Positions 1 through 6,599 of a DNA stretch of 12,880 bases are shown piece by piece. A program made the position numbers and the translations under genes. Each line of letters begins with the position of its first letter. Within the stretch, counting starts at the first letter, position 1. This DNA comes from VFJL01 sp043752345 (GTDB taxonomy: Bacteria > Pseudomonadota > Gammaproteobacteria > Burkholderiales > Nitrosomonadaceae), in the NCBI GenBank assembly GCA_043752345.1, contig JAYUYT010000072.1:1-12880 (forward strand), given 5' to 3'. The notes beneath the pieces are model-generated. The model made no database searches, was not told the DNA's origin, and saw only the letters and a program-made list of their open reading frames with translations.

Positions 1-639
1 CTGCTGGTTTCCGGCGGCCATACCCAGTTGATGGAAGTGAGCGGCATCGGTCACTACAAATTGCTGGGCGAAACCGTGGACGACGCGGCGGGTGAAGCCT
101 TTGACAAAACCGCGAAACTGCTAGGACTCGGCTATCCAGGCGGCCCGGCGCTGTCAGAACTCGCCGAAGAATTTTCCAGATCGGGCAAACCGAAGCAGTT
201 TAAACTGCCCCGTCCCATGCTCCACAGCGGCGATCTCAATTTCAGCTTCAGCGGCCTGAAAACCGCCGTGCTCACGCTGGCAAACAAACATGGCATCACG
301 CAGCAAACCCGGGGTGGCATTGCGCTTGCCTTTCAGGAAGCGATGGTGGAAGTGCTGACGGAAAAATCGCTGGCAGCGCTGACCCAGAGCGGCCTCACCC
401 AACTGGTGGTCGCAGGCGGTGTGGGCGCTAATCGTCAACTGCGCGCAAGTCTCTCCCGCCGTGCAGAAGAGTTGGGGGCAGTCGTTTTCTATCCCGAGCT
501 TGAGTTCTGTACCGACAATGGCGCCATGATCGCATTCGCGGGCGCAATGCGGTTGCAGCAATCAGGTGTCAGGGATCAGCAAGCGGGTAGTTTTACGGTG
601 AGAGCGCGCTGGGATCTGGAACTGTTGGAAACGCCTTAG
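1..639 (+). CDS. tsaD: tRNA N6-adenosine threonylcarbamoyltransferase TsaD (5' end missing)
   Basis: TsaD transfers the threonylcarbamoyl group from threonylcarbamoyl-AMP to A37 of ANN-decoding tRNAs, working with TsaB and TsaE in the cytoplasm. The frame is open from base 1 and gives 212 residues, roughly the C-terminal two thirds of the usual ~340. It opens with LLVSGGHTQL, the conserved segment that follows the HxxxH metal site, which lies outside the window. Further family marks are VDDAAGEAFDK and the GYPGGP turn, then GGVGANRQLR and finally CTDNGAMIA, whose Asp is a metal ligand in the ASKHA fold. The gene is tail to tail with plsY and the stop codons overlap by 4 bases. No defect is visible in the part present. 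Confidence 0.96.
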   Translation: MLVSGGHTQLMEVSGIGHYKLLGETVDDAAGEAFDKTAKLLGLGYPGGPALSELAEEFSRSGKPKQFKLPRPMLHSGDLNFSFSGLKTAVLTLANKHGITQQTRGGIALAFQEAMVEVLTEKSLAALTQSGLTQLVVAGGVGANRQLRASLSRRAEELGAVVFYPELEFCTDNGAMIAFAGAMRLQQSGVRDQQAGSFTVRARWDLELLETP

Positions 640-1238
640 CCGCTCTTACCGATACGCGCTTCTTTACCGGCAATCAGATTGGAAATATTCGACTTGTGCC
701 GCCAGATAAGTAGCAGCGACATGATGAGAACCGCCAGAGCATTCACCTCAAAGCCGAGAAAGAAAACCGCATAAAGCGGCGCCAGCGCGGCCGCCGTCAG
801 TGCAGCCAGTGATGAAATGCGCCAGATCATCGCGACCAGAATCCAGGTCGCCATCGCCAGCAACCCCATCTCCAGGCTCAATCCCAGCAGCACTCCCACT
901 GCTGTCGCCACACCCTTACCGCCCTCGAAGCGCAAAAATATCGGGAATACATGGCCGAGCAGAACCGCCAGCGCCACTGCAGCAACCGCTTCGCCACCCA
1001 GCCCCCAGGTTGGCGCGAAATGTTGCGCCAACGCCACCGCCAGCCAGCCCTTGCCGGCATCACCCATCAGTGTCAACACCGCCGCCGCTTTTTTGCCGCT
1101 GCGCAACACATTGGTAGCACCGGGATTTCTCGAACCATAAGTACGCGGATCAGGTAGCTTGAAAACCCAGCTCGCCACCAGCGCGAAGGAAATGGATCCA
1201 AGCAAGTAAGCCAGCAGTATGAAAACCATGATCGTCAT
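636..1238 (-). CDS. plsY: Acyl-phosphate:glycerol-3-phosphate acyltransferase PlsY
   Basis: PlsY is an inner-membrane enzyme that moves the acyl group from acyl-phosphate to glycerol-3-phosphate. This is the first step of phosphatidic acid synthesis, with PlsX supplying the substrate. The 200-residue length is normal. All three cytoplasmic motifs are visible: GSRNPGATN at about residues 35-43, GHVFPIFLRFEGGKGVAT at about 95-112, and RHKSNISNL at about 180-188. Hydrophobic segments lie between them, as expected for a multi-spanning protein. Two ATGs compete for the start: the first at 1238 and a second three codons in at 1229. Neither has a strong ribosome binding site. The gene is divergent from folB and converges on tsaD. 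Identity is secure. Confidence 0.96.
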   Translation of the reverse strand: MTIMVFILLAYLLGSISFALVASWVFKLPDPRTYGSRNPGATNVLRSGKKAAAVLTLMGDAGKGWLAVALAQHFAPTWGLGGEAVAAVALAVLLGHVFPIFLRFEGGKGVATAVGVLLGLSLEMGLLAMATWILVAMIWRISSLAALTAAALAPLYAVFFLGFEVNALAVLIMSLLLIWRHKSNISNLIAGKEARIGKSG

Positions 1239-1263
1239 TGCGATTAGCGCCGCCTCTACAAAT

Positions 1264-1292
1264 AGAATAGAATCCCGTTGATTCTACGTGAA
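1264..1292 (-). promoter_or_regulatory. Possible plsY promoter with an inverted repeat in its spacer
   Basis: Read on the minus strand, TTCACG (1287-1292) and TATTCT (1264-1269) each match the sigma-70 consensus at 4 of 6 positions and are exactly 17 bases apart. The spacer is largely a perfect inverted repeat: TAGAATC (1268-1274), a 5-base loop, then GATTCTA (1280-1286). The repeat could be an operator or a leader hairpin. The repeat is certain; its role and the promoter are inferred. Confidence 0.35.
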
Positions 1293-1348
1293 AACCGCCT
1301 GCTGACGAAGCACCCCCCAAATTCGCCTCAATTCCCAAACCCCGAATA

Positions 1349-1708
1349 ATGGATATCATTTTTCTGCACGAACTTAAGGCCAAAACCTTGATCGGCATTT
1401 ACCCGTGGGAACGCAAGGTTGCGCAGACCATCCAGCTCGACCTGGAAATTGCCTTGCCGTCAAACCGCGCCTGCCAGACCGACAATTTTGAGGACGCGCT
1501 GGATTACGCCCGTATTGTCAAACGCATCAACGAAACCCTTTCGCAAAAACATTTCTCGCTGCTGGAAGCCCTGGCCGAACACATCGCCCAAATTATTCTG
1601 ACGGAGTTCAAAGCACCGTGGGTAAAAGTCAGCGTGGCGAAACTCGGCATGATACGCGGCGTGAAAAAACTGGGGATATGCATCGAACGTGGGTCAAGGT
1701 CCGGGTAG
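1349..1708 (+). CDS. folB: Dihydroneopterin aldolase FolB
   Basis: FolB cleaves 7,8-dihydroneopterin to 6-hydroxymethyl-7,8-dihydropterin and glycolaldehyde in folate synthesis, as a cytoplasmic octamer. The 119 residues match the usual length of about 120. Conserved features are the N-terminal MDIIFLHELKAKTLIGIYPWER, in which Glu21 is part of the pterin pocket region, then LDYARIV with Tyr53, SLLEALAE with Glu73, and VSVAKLG with the likely catalytic Lys98. The C-terminal IERG is also typical. No strong Shine-Dalgarno precedes the ATG, but the alignment to the family start is good. The gene is divergent from plsY, with 110 bases between the starts. Confidence 0.94.
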   Translation: MDIIFLHELKAKTLIGIYPWERKVAQTIQLDLEIALPSNRACQTDNFEDALDYARIVKRINETLSQKHFSLLEALAEHIAQIILTEFKAPWVKVSVAKLGMIRGVKKLGICIERGSRSG

Positions 1709-1734
1709 ATTTGCCGCTCGTGGCAACATGAAAG

Positions 1735-1821
1735 GTGATATCAGAGGACTACATCAACTGGCGAGACCGCATGCTCCGCGACAGCGCAAACTATTTGAAT
1801 GATGGCTGGCGGGTATTGTGA
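1735..1821 (+). other. Possible small ORF or gene fragment, 28 codons
   Basis: The gap between folB and the Sel1 gene contains a GTG-initiated frame of 28 codons ending in TGA. Its product includes NWRDRMLRDSANYLNDGW, a composition that looks protein-like and rich in Trp, Arg and Asp. An AGG lies right at the start codon, not at a proper distance, so initiation is doubtful. I do not recognise the sequence. It may be the tail of a lost gene, a tiny gene or chance; the frame is closed by a TGA four codons upstream of the serine at codon 3. Confidence 0.2.
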
Positions 1822-1822
1822 C

Positions 1823-1836
1823 GAAATCCGGATTTC
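1823..1836. repeat. Perfect 14-base palindrome between folB and the Sel1 gene
   Basis: GAAATCCGGATTTC is a perfect palindrome just beyond the 3' ends of the two converging genes. Neither strand has a T-run after it, so it is a poor intrinsic terminator. It may be a weak bidirectional stem-loop or a protein site. Confidence 0.3.
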
Positions 1837-1848
1837 TAGAGGTGTCCA

Positions 1849-2511
1849 TTATTTCATTGCGTCAAGATTCGCCTGTGCATCGGCATTCCCCTGCGCGGCG
1901 GCTTTCTTGAACCATTCCCTGGCCTTGGCAATGTCCTTGGGTGCGCCTTCCCCGGTGTAATACATCACCCCCAGATTATTCTGCGCATCGACATTCCCCT
2001 GCTCGGCAGCTTTCCTGAACCATTCCACAGCCTTGGCTTCATCCTTGGCCACGCCCTCGCCATTGGCATACATCAAGCCAAGGTTGAATTGCGCCTCGGC
2101 ATACCCTTGAACAGCGGCGCGGTAGAACCAACCTGCTGCTGCTGCTGGGTCGTTATCCATGATCTTGCCTGAAGCATCCTTGGTTACCACTTCGCCGGTG
2201 TAATACATCACGCCGAGGCCATTCTGCGCTTTGGCATTTCCCGCATCCGCATCTTTTCTCAATTGCAGGAATTTTTCTTCCGGCGTGGGCCCTTCCTTCT
2301 GCGCAGTCGGCATGATCTTGTCCATCAATTCAGACTTCTCCTCCGGTGATAAACCCTCCGTCAACACCGATGGCAGTTCCTTTTCTGTCGTTATCTCACC
2401 CATCGGCACCGATGACGCCCCCGTTTCAGGCTTGTCAGCGGGAGCCTTCTCGCCACAGCTGGCCAGCACCATCAACAAAACGGCAGAAAATAAAATTACG
2501 CGAACATTCAT
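1849..2511 (-). CDS. Sel1-repeat (TPR-like) lipoprotein
   Basis: This is a predicted secreted lipoprotein of 220 residues. A short basic, hydrophobic signal ends in the lipobox LASC, with the lipidated Cys at position 19. The next residue is Gly, not Asp, which favours sorting to the outer membrane. A low-complexity linker (about 20-90) is followed by Sel1 repeats. The first runs from about residue 93 and carries an insertion of about 10 residues (KDASGKIMDN region). Regular copies are at about 138-173 and 174-209, each with the GxMY...GEG..KD..KA..WF.KAA.QG pattern, and a partial copy ends the protein. Sel1 domains are protein-binding scaffolds; the partner is unknown. The gene starts 31 bases after glnA on the same strand and may share its transcript. 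Confidence 0.85.
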   Translation of the reverse strand: MNVRVILFSAVLLMVLASCGEKAPADKPETGASSVPMGEITTEKELPSVLTEGLSPEEKSELMDKIMPTAQKEGPTPEEKFLQLRKDADAGNAKAQNGLGVMYYTGEVVTKDASGKIMDNDPAAAAGWFYRAAVQGYAEAQFNLGLMYANGEGVAKDEAKAVEWFRKAAEQGNVDAQNNLGVMYYTGEGAPKDIAKAREWFKKAAAQGNADAQANLDAMK

Positions 2512-2517
2512 CTGGCA

Positions 2518-2523
2518 TTTCCT
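2518..2523 (-). promoter_or_regulatory. Ribosome binding site of the Sel1 lipoprotein gene
   Basis: AGGAAA on the minus strand lies 6 bases before the ATG that ends at 2511. It supports the start that gives an N-terminal signal peptide with a lipobox. Confidence 0.6.
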
Positions 2524-2542
2524 TTCATTGCTGTTGGTTCCG

Positions 2543-3952
2543 TTACAGGCTGTAATACATGTCGAACTCGACCGGATGGGTGGTCATGCGAAAGCGCGTA
2601 ACTTCCTCCATCTTCAGCTCAATGTAGGCATCGATCATGTCGTTGGAAAATACCCCGCCACGGATGAGAAAGTCGCGATCCTTGTCCAGACTATCCAGCG
2701 CTTCATCCAGCGAGGCGCAGGGATTCGGAATTCCGGCTGCCTCTTCGGGTGGCAGATCGTAAAGATTCTTGTCCATCGGGTCGCCCGGATGGATCTTGTT
2801 CTGGATGCCGTCCAGCCCGGCCATCATCAGCGCAGTGAAGGCAAGATAAGGATTGGCAGTGGGGTCGGGGAAACGCACTTCAATCCGCCGCCCTTTAGGG
2901 CTGTTGGCGTAGGGTATGCGCACTGCGGCCGAGCGGTTGCTGACCGAGTAAGCAAGGTTGATCGGCGCTTCAAAACCAGGCACCAGGCGCTTGTAGGAAT
3001 TGGTGCCAGGGTTGGTGATGGCGTTCAGGGCCTTGGCGTGTTTGATGATCCCGCCGATGTAATACAAGGCCATTTCAGACAATCCGGCGTAGCCATTGCC
3101 GGAGAACAGGTTCTGCCCACCCTTCCAGATCGACTGATGAACATGCATGCCAGAGCCGTTGTCGCCGACTATCGGCTTGGGCATGAAAGTTGCCGTTTTG
3201 CCGTAGGAATGGGCAACGTTGTGCACCACATATTTGAGTATCTGTGTCCAGTCGGCGCGCTGCACCAGACTGCCGTATTTGGTACCGATTTCGCACTGAC
3301 CGGCAGTCGCGACTTCATGGTGATGCACCTCCACTTCCACACCCATTTCTTCCAGTGCAAGGCACATGGCGGAACGGATATCATGCAATGAATCCACCGG
3401 AGGAACCGGGAAATAACCGCCTTTCACCGCAGGGCGATGGCCGATATTGCCGCCTTCGTATTTTTCCATTGAACTCCAAGCCGCCTCCTCGGATTCAATC
3501 TTTACCGAACAGCCGGACATGTCGGTATGCCAGGTCACGGAATCGAAAATGAAGAATTCTGGCTCGGGGCCGAAATAGGCCGTGTCACCTATGCCGGTGA
3601 ACTTGAGATAGGCTTCGCCGCGCTTTGCCAGCGAGCGCGGATCGCGGTCATAACCCTTGCCGTCGGCCGGTTCCACCACATCGCAGGTGAGAATCAGCGT
3701 GGCCTCATCCATGAATGGATCCATATTGGCGGTATCGGGGTCGGGCATCAGCAACATGTCGGAAGCCTGGATACCTTTCCAGCCAGCAATGGAGGAACCA
3801 TCAAACGCGTGACCGTCCTCAAACCGGTCAGCGTCGAAGGCATGGGCTGGAACCGTTACATGCTGCTCTTTGCCGCGGGTGTCGGTAAAGCGTAGATCAA
3901 CGAACTTGACTTCGTTGTCCTGGATCATTTTCAAAACGTCGGCTACCGCCAT
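2543..3952 (-). CDS. glnA: Type I glutamine synthetase GlnA
   Basis: GlnA condenses glutamate and ammonia to glutamine with ATP as a cytoplasmic dodecamer, and is the main entry point for ammonium. The 469 residues equal the E. coli length. Visible signatures are FDGSS at 50-54 in the beta-grasp domain, PEPEFF with metal ligands Glu130 and Glu132, and the ATP-site segment KPIVGDNGSGMHVHQS at about 259-274. Also present are NPGTNSYKRLVPGFEAP around 314-330 and RIEVRFPDP at about 356-364. Tyr398 in KNLYDLP is the site that GlnE adenylylates, so post-translational control is expected. A Sel1 lipoprotein gene follows 31 bases downstream on the same strand, and a rhodanese gene is divergent upstream. 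No defects are visible. Confidence 0.98.
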   Translation of the reverse strand: MAVADVLKMIQDNEVKFVDLRFTDTRGKEQHVTVPAHAFDADRFEDGHAFDGSSIAGWKGIQASDMLLMPDPDTANMDPFMDEATLILTCDVVEPADGKGYDRDPRSLAKRGEAYLKFTGIGDTAYFGPEPEFFIFDSVTWHTDMSGCSVKIESEEAAWSSMEKYEGGNIGHRPAVKGGYFPVPPVDSLHDIRSAMCLALEEMGVEVEVHHHEVATAGQCEIGTKYGSLVQRADWTQILKYVVHNVAHSYGKTATFMPKPIVGDNGSGMHVHQSIWKGGQNLFSGNGYAGLSEMALYYIGGIIKHAKALNAITNPGTNSYKRLVPGFEAPINLAYSVSNRSAAVRIPYANSPKGRRIEVRFPDPTANPYLAFTALMMAGLDGIQNKIHPGDPMDKNLYDLPPEEAAGIPNPCASLDEALDSLDKDRDFLIRGGVFSNDMIDAYIELKMEEVTRFRMTTHPVEFDMYYSL

Positions 3953-3956
3953 TTTT

Positions 3957-3962
3957 CTCTCC
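3957..3962 (-). promoter_or_regulatory. glnA ribosome binding site
   Basis: GGAGAG on the minus strand, 4 bases from the ATG at 3952, is a good Shine-Dalgarno sequence and fixes the start that gives MAVADVLKMI. Confidence 0.7.
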
Positions 3963-4011
3963 AGACTAAGGTTATGGTTTTACGAAACAACTGCACAAGC
4001 AGAAAACGCTG

Positions 4012-4020
4012 ATTATATCA
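4012..4020 (-). promoter_or_regulatory. glnA extended -10 promoter element inside an inverted repeat
   Basis: The minus strand reads TGATATAAT, a perfect extended -10 (TGnTATAAT). It would start transcription about 50 bases before the glnA ATG. There is no good -35 at 16-18 bases, which fits extended -10 promoters. The element lies inside the inverted repeat GCTGA-TTATA-TCAGC (4008-4022), so a repressor or activator could bind across it. I saw no convincing sigma-54 -24/-12 pair in this gap. Confidence 0.5.
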
Positions 4021-4098
4021 GCACGAGCGATGCCGTTATCTGAAACAGGTTATATTTTGCCAGCAATGCGCCCCACGGAAAACTTGCTCAGCGGTTCC

Positions 4099-4128
4099 CT
4101 GACACCAATTGCAAAAATGGAATAACAT
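4099..4128 (+). promoter_or_regulatory. Possible promoter of the rhodanese gene
   Basis: CTGACA (4099-4104, 5 of 6 matches to TTGACA) and TAACAT (4123-4128, 4 of 6 to TATAAT) are separated by 18 bases. The predicted start would be about 25 bases ahead of the ATG at 4162. This is a motif match only. Confidence 0.35.
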
Positions 4129-4161
4129 TACATTTTTCAATCAACGCTGGCATAGACAACC

Positions 4162-4614
4162 ATGGGAACCATCACTGCAATACTCGAGCGGGCGCAACAA
4201 CGCGCCAAGGAAATGGAGCTGCCATACGAAGGCGCATTGCTTCCCGCTGAAGCATTCACCCTGCTGCAGCAAGCCCCCGGCGCCAAACTGGTGGATGTGC
4301 GCTCCAGGGCCGAATGGGACTGGGTGGGAAGAATCCCGGGCGCAATCGAAATTGAATGGCAGACCTACCCCGGCATGCGCGCCAACCCGGATTTTGTCAC
4401 TTATCTGGAAAGCCAGGTGGACAAGGAAGCATTGGTGATGTTCCTCTGCCGCACCGGCGGACGCTCACACCAGGCCGCTGCCACTGCCAGCGGAGAGGGG
4501 TATCTGGATTGCTACAATATTCTCGAGGGGTTTGAAGGTGACAAGGATGCAACCGGGCATCGCGGCGCCAAAGGCGGATGGAAAGCGGCGGGGTTACCAT
4601 GGGTGCAGGGCTAA
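4162..4614 (+). CDS. Single-domain rhodanese-like sulfurtransferase
   Basis: This is a rhodanese-fold protein of 150 residues. Such enzymes carry sulfur as a persulfide on an active-site cysteine; the donor and acceptor here are unknown. The family marks are VDVRSRAEWDWVGRIPGA at about residues 44-61 and the active loop CRTGGRS starting at Cys96, the predicted catalytic cysteine. The C-terminus GxKGGWKAAGLPW is typical of a widespread proteobacterial subgroup. An N-terminal helix of about 25 residues precedes the domain. No signal peptide is seen, so it is probably cytoplasmic. It is divergent from glnA and tail to tail with uppP, with 12 bases between the stop codons. No strong ribosome binding site precedes the ATG. 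Confidence 0.9.
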   Translation: MGTITAILERAQQRAKEMELPYEGALLPAEAFTLLQQAPGAKLVDVRSRAEWDWVGRIPGAIEIEWQTYPGMRANPDFVTYLESQVDKEALVMFLCRTGGRSHQAAATASGEGYLDCYNILEGFEGDKDATGHRGAKGGWKAAGLPWVQG

Positions 4615-4625
4615 GGCGATAGCCC
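4608..4625. terminator. Stem-loop between the converging rhodanese and uppP genes
   Basis: GGGCTA (4608-4613), a 6-base loop and TAGCCC (4620-4625) form a perfect 6-bp stem that includes the end of the rhodanese gene and abuts the uppP stop. Neither strand has a T-run after it. A bidirectional terminator role is possible but weakly supported. Confidence 0.3.
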
Positions 4626-4626
4626 C

Positions 4627-5451
4627 CTAAGCCGCTGACCACTGCACCGCTCCGGAATAAGCCGTCGCCAGCACGATCAGCCCGAACACGATGCGGTACC
4701 ACGCGAACACCGTGAAATCGTGATGGCTGATGAAACGCAACAACCCCCGTACTGCCAGCAGCGCGCTGATGAACGAGGCGACGAAACCGACCACGAACAT
4801 GCCGACATCGTCAAAATGCAGAATCTCATGATGCTTGTAAACATCATAGAAAGTGGCGGCGAACATGATGGGAATCGCCAGGAAAAAGGAAAACTCGGTA
4901 GCGGCCTTGCGTGACAGGCCAAAAAATAAGCCACCGATGATGGTGGCACCGGAGCGCGAAGTACCCGGTATCAGTGCAAGACACTGCACCAATCCCACCT
5001 TCAGCGCATGCTTCCAGTCCATGTCTTCCACTCGCTCGACATCCACCACATGCTTTCTGCGCTCGGCCCACAGTATCAGCACGCCGCCGGCGACGAGCGC
5101 CAGCGCCACCGGCACCGGATGAAACAGATATTGCTTGATGGTCTTGATGAATAGCAGACCCAGAATCGCGGCAGGTAGAAATGCGATGAAAAGATTCAGC
5201 ACAAAGCGATTCGCATCTGCGCTGGAACCGATGCCTACCACCACTTCACCGATCTTGACGCGGTATTCCCAGCACACCGCCAGGATTGCGCCCAGTTGAA
5301 TCACGATCGCGAACACCTTGCCTTTCTCGTCATTGAAGTCGAGCAGATCGCCCACCAGGATCAGATGACCAGTGGAGGAAATCGGCAGAAATTCGGTCAG
5401 TCCCTCGACGATGCCAAGGATCAGCGCCTTGGTGAGTAACAGCCAGTCCAT
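4627..5451 (-). CDS. uppP: Undecaprenyl-diphosphatase UppP (BacA family)
   Basis: UppP removes a phosphate from undecaprenyl diphosphate at the inner membrane, recycling the lipid carrier for peptidoglycan and other envelope polymers. Overexpression of the family gives bacitracin resistance. The 274 residues fit the usual length. The two catalytic regions are intact: EGLTEFLPISSTGHL starting at Glu16, with Glu20 and His29, and PGTSRSG at 162-168 with Arg166. About eight hydrophobic segments are spread along the chain. The start gives the usual MDWLLLTKALILG opening, although no clear Shine-Dalgarno is present. A TATAAT on the minus strand lies 30 bases before the start. Identity is secure. 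Confidence 0.96.
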   Translation of the reverse strand: MDWLLLTKALILGIVEGLTEFLPISSTGHLILVGDLLDFNDEKGKVFAIVIQLGAILAVCWEYRVKIGEVVVGIGSSADANRFVLNLFIAFLPAAILGLLFIKTIKQYLFHPVPVALALVAGGVLILWAERRKHVVDVERVEDMDWKHALKVGLVQCLALIPGTSRSGATIIGGLFFGLSRKAATEFSFFLAIPIMFAATFYDVYKHHEILHFDDVGMFVVGFVASFISALLAVRGLLRFISHHDFTVFAWYRIVFGLIVLATAYSGAVQWSAA

Positions 5452-5480
5452 GCGTATTTTCTATTCACTTGTAAAGCGGC

Positions 5481-5486
5481 ATTATA
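5481..5486 (-). promoter_or_regulatory. Possible uppP -10 element
   Basis: A perfect TATAAT on the minus strand sits 30 bases before the uppP ATG. I see no good -35 at the right distance; that position is occupied by the GC-rich hairpin at 5495-5508. Confidence 0.35.
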
Positions 5487-5494
5487 TCTTCTGA

Positions 5495-5508
5495 GCCCGC
5501 AAGCGGGC
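5495..5508. repeat. GC-rich hairpin in the uppP-panE gap
   Basis: GCCCGC-AA-GCGGGC is a perfect 6-bp stem. It resembles the stem of REP-type elements but lacks the GTAG head. It may be a decayed REP unit or a structural feature of the promoter region. Confidence 0.4.
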
Positions 5509-5575
5509 GCCGCACTTGTCATTGCGCGCGGAAAAGGATTAAATCCCTCCACCCTGGATATTTCATCAAACCCTT

Positions 5576-5597
5576 GTAGGAGCGGCTTCAGCCGCGA
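5576..5597 (+). repeat. REP element (GTAG type)
   Basis: GTAGGAGCGGCTTCAGCCGC followed by GA has the GTAG head and imperfect-palindrome hairpin (GCGGCT/AGCCGC, 5582-5587 and 5590-5595) typical of REP sequences of Pseudomonas and Nitrosomonadales. Such elements are mobilised by RAYT (REP-associated tyrosine) transposases. No RAYT gene is in the window. The unit ends directly at the ATG at 5598, so it has inserted at, or been recruited to, the 5' end of the panE-like gene. Confidence 0.7.
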
Positions 5598-5612
5598 ATG
5601 ATAGCTGCCTTT

Positions 5613-6599
5613 ATGAGCCTTAAAATTCTGGTTGTCGGCGCCGGCGCTACCGGCGGTTATTTCGGCGGACAGCTCGCGCAGGCCGCGCAAAGCGGTCGCA
5701 CGGGTGTCGAAGTGACTTTTCTCGTGCGCCCCATGCGTGCCGAAATCCTCAAGGAAAACGGACTGAGGATCGAGAACCCGCAGAGCAGCTTCACGCTGAC
5801 CGTGCGCACCGTGCAGCACACCGAACTGAAGTGGGAATACGATCTGGTGCTGCTTGCCTGCAAAGCCTATGACCTCGAAGCGGCGATACTGTCGGTCTAT
5901 CCCGCGATCGGACCCGACACGCTGATCCTGCCGATACTCAACGGCCTGGCGCACTTTGACCGGCTCGATGCGGAGTTTGGTGTGCGCCGTGTGCTGGGTG
6001 GCTGCTGCCATCTGAATGGCGCGCTCACGCCTGAGGGGGTGATAAAACTGCTAAGCGATCTACATGGCATCACTTTCGGTACGCGCGTGGGCAATGCCGT
6101 GCATGCCCAAGCTGTGCTCGAGCAATTGCAGGCGGCGTTCGAGCAGACTCCGGTTCGAGTGCAGTATTCCGAAACGGTATTGCAAGCGATCTGGGAGAAG
6201 TATGCATTTCTTGCCGCCTTTGCCGCCATGACCTGTTTGATGCGGGCTGCGGTGGGCGACATCATGGCCGCTGATGATGGCGAGGCTTTGATGCTGCGGC
6301 TGCTGGCTGAATGCGAAGCTGCGGCGCAGCATGCCGGTTATCCGCTGCGCCCCAGCGTCATGGCTCACAGCAGAAAAATACTGACGGACAAAGGCTCGCT
6401 CATGACTGCTTCGATGCTGCGCGACCTGGAATCCGGCGGCAGAACCGAAGGCGAACATATTATCAACGACATGCGCCTGCGCGCCATCGCGGCCGGCAGC
6501 GATGTGGCCCTGCTTGCGGCGGCCTGGGCACATTTGCAGGCCAGAGAGGCGCGGCTGGCGCGCGAAAGAAAAACTGCAAGTAATCAGACCTTGCTGTAA
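5613..6599 (+). CDS. panE: PanE/ApbA-family 2-dehydropantoate 2-reductase
   Basis: Family members reduce ketopantoate to pantoate with NADPH on the way to coenzyme A. From the ATG at 5613 the protein has 328 residues and opens MSLKILVVGAGATGGYFGG, a Rossmann strand with GxGxxG at residues 9-14. An in-frame ATG at 5598 would add five residues. I prefer 5613 because the first strand follows at once, as in homologues. LPILNG carries the conserved Asn110, IWEKY the likely catalytic Lys196, and GRTEGEHI the likely acid Glu279. The Asn residues that follow the Lys in E. coli PanE are replaced by hydrophobic residues (FLAAFAA), so this belongs to a divergent subgroup and the substrate is less certain. 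The 3' end overlaps thiC by 16 bases. Confidence 0.85.
   Translation: MSLKILVVGAGATGGYFGGQLAQAAQSGRTGVEVTFLVRPMRAEILKENGLRIENPQSSFTLTVRTVQHTELKWEYDLVLLACKAYDLEAAILSVYPAIGPDTLILPILNGLAHFDRLDAEFGVRRVLGGCCHLNGALTPEGVIKLLSDLHGITFGTRVGNAVHAQAVLEQLQAAFEQTPVRVQYSETVLQAIWEKYAFLAAFAAMTCLMRAAVGDIMAADDGEALMLRLLAECEAAAQHAGYPLRPSVMAHSRKILTDKGSLMTASMLRDLESGGRTEGEHIINDMRLRAIAAGSDVALLAAAWAHLQAREARLARERKTASNQTLL

Noticed and set aside
2231..3391. A 386-codon open frame on the plus strand opposite glnA and the Sel1 gene
   Set aside because: It is fully antisense to two secure genes, shows no recognisable domain, and has the composition expected from the reverse of GC-rich codons.
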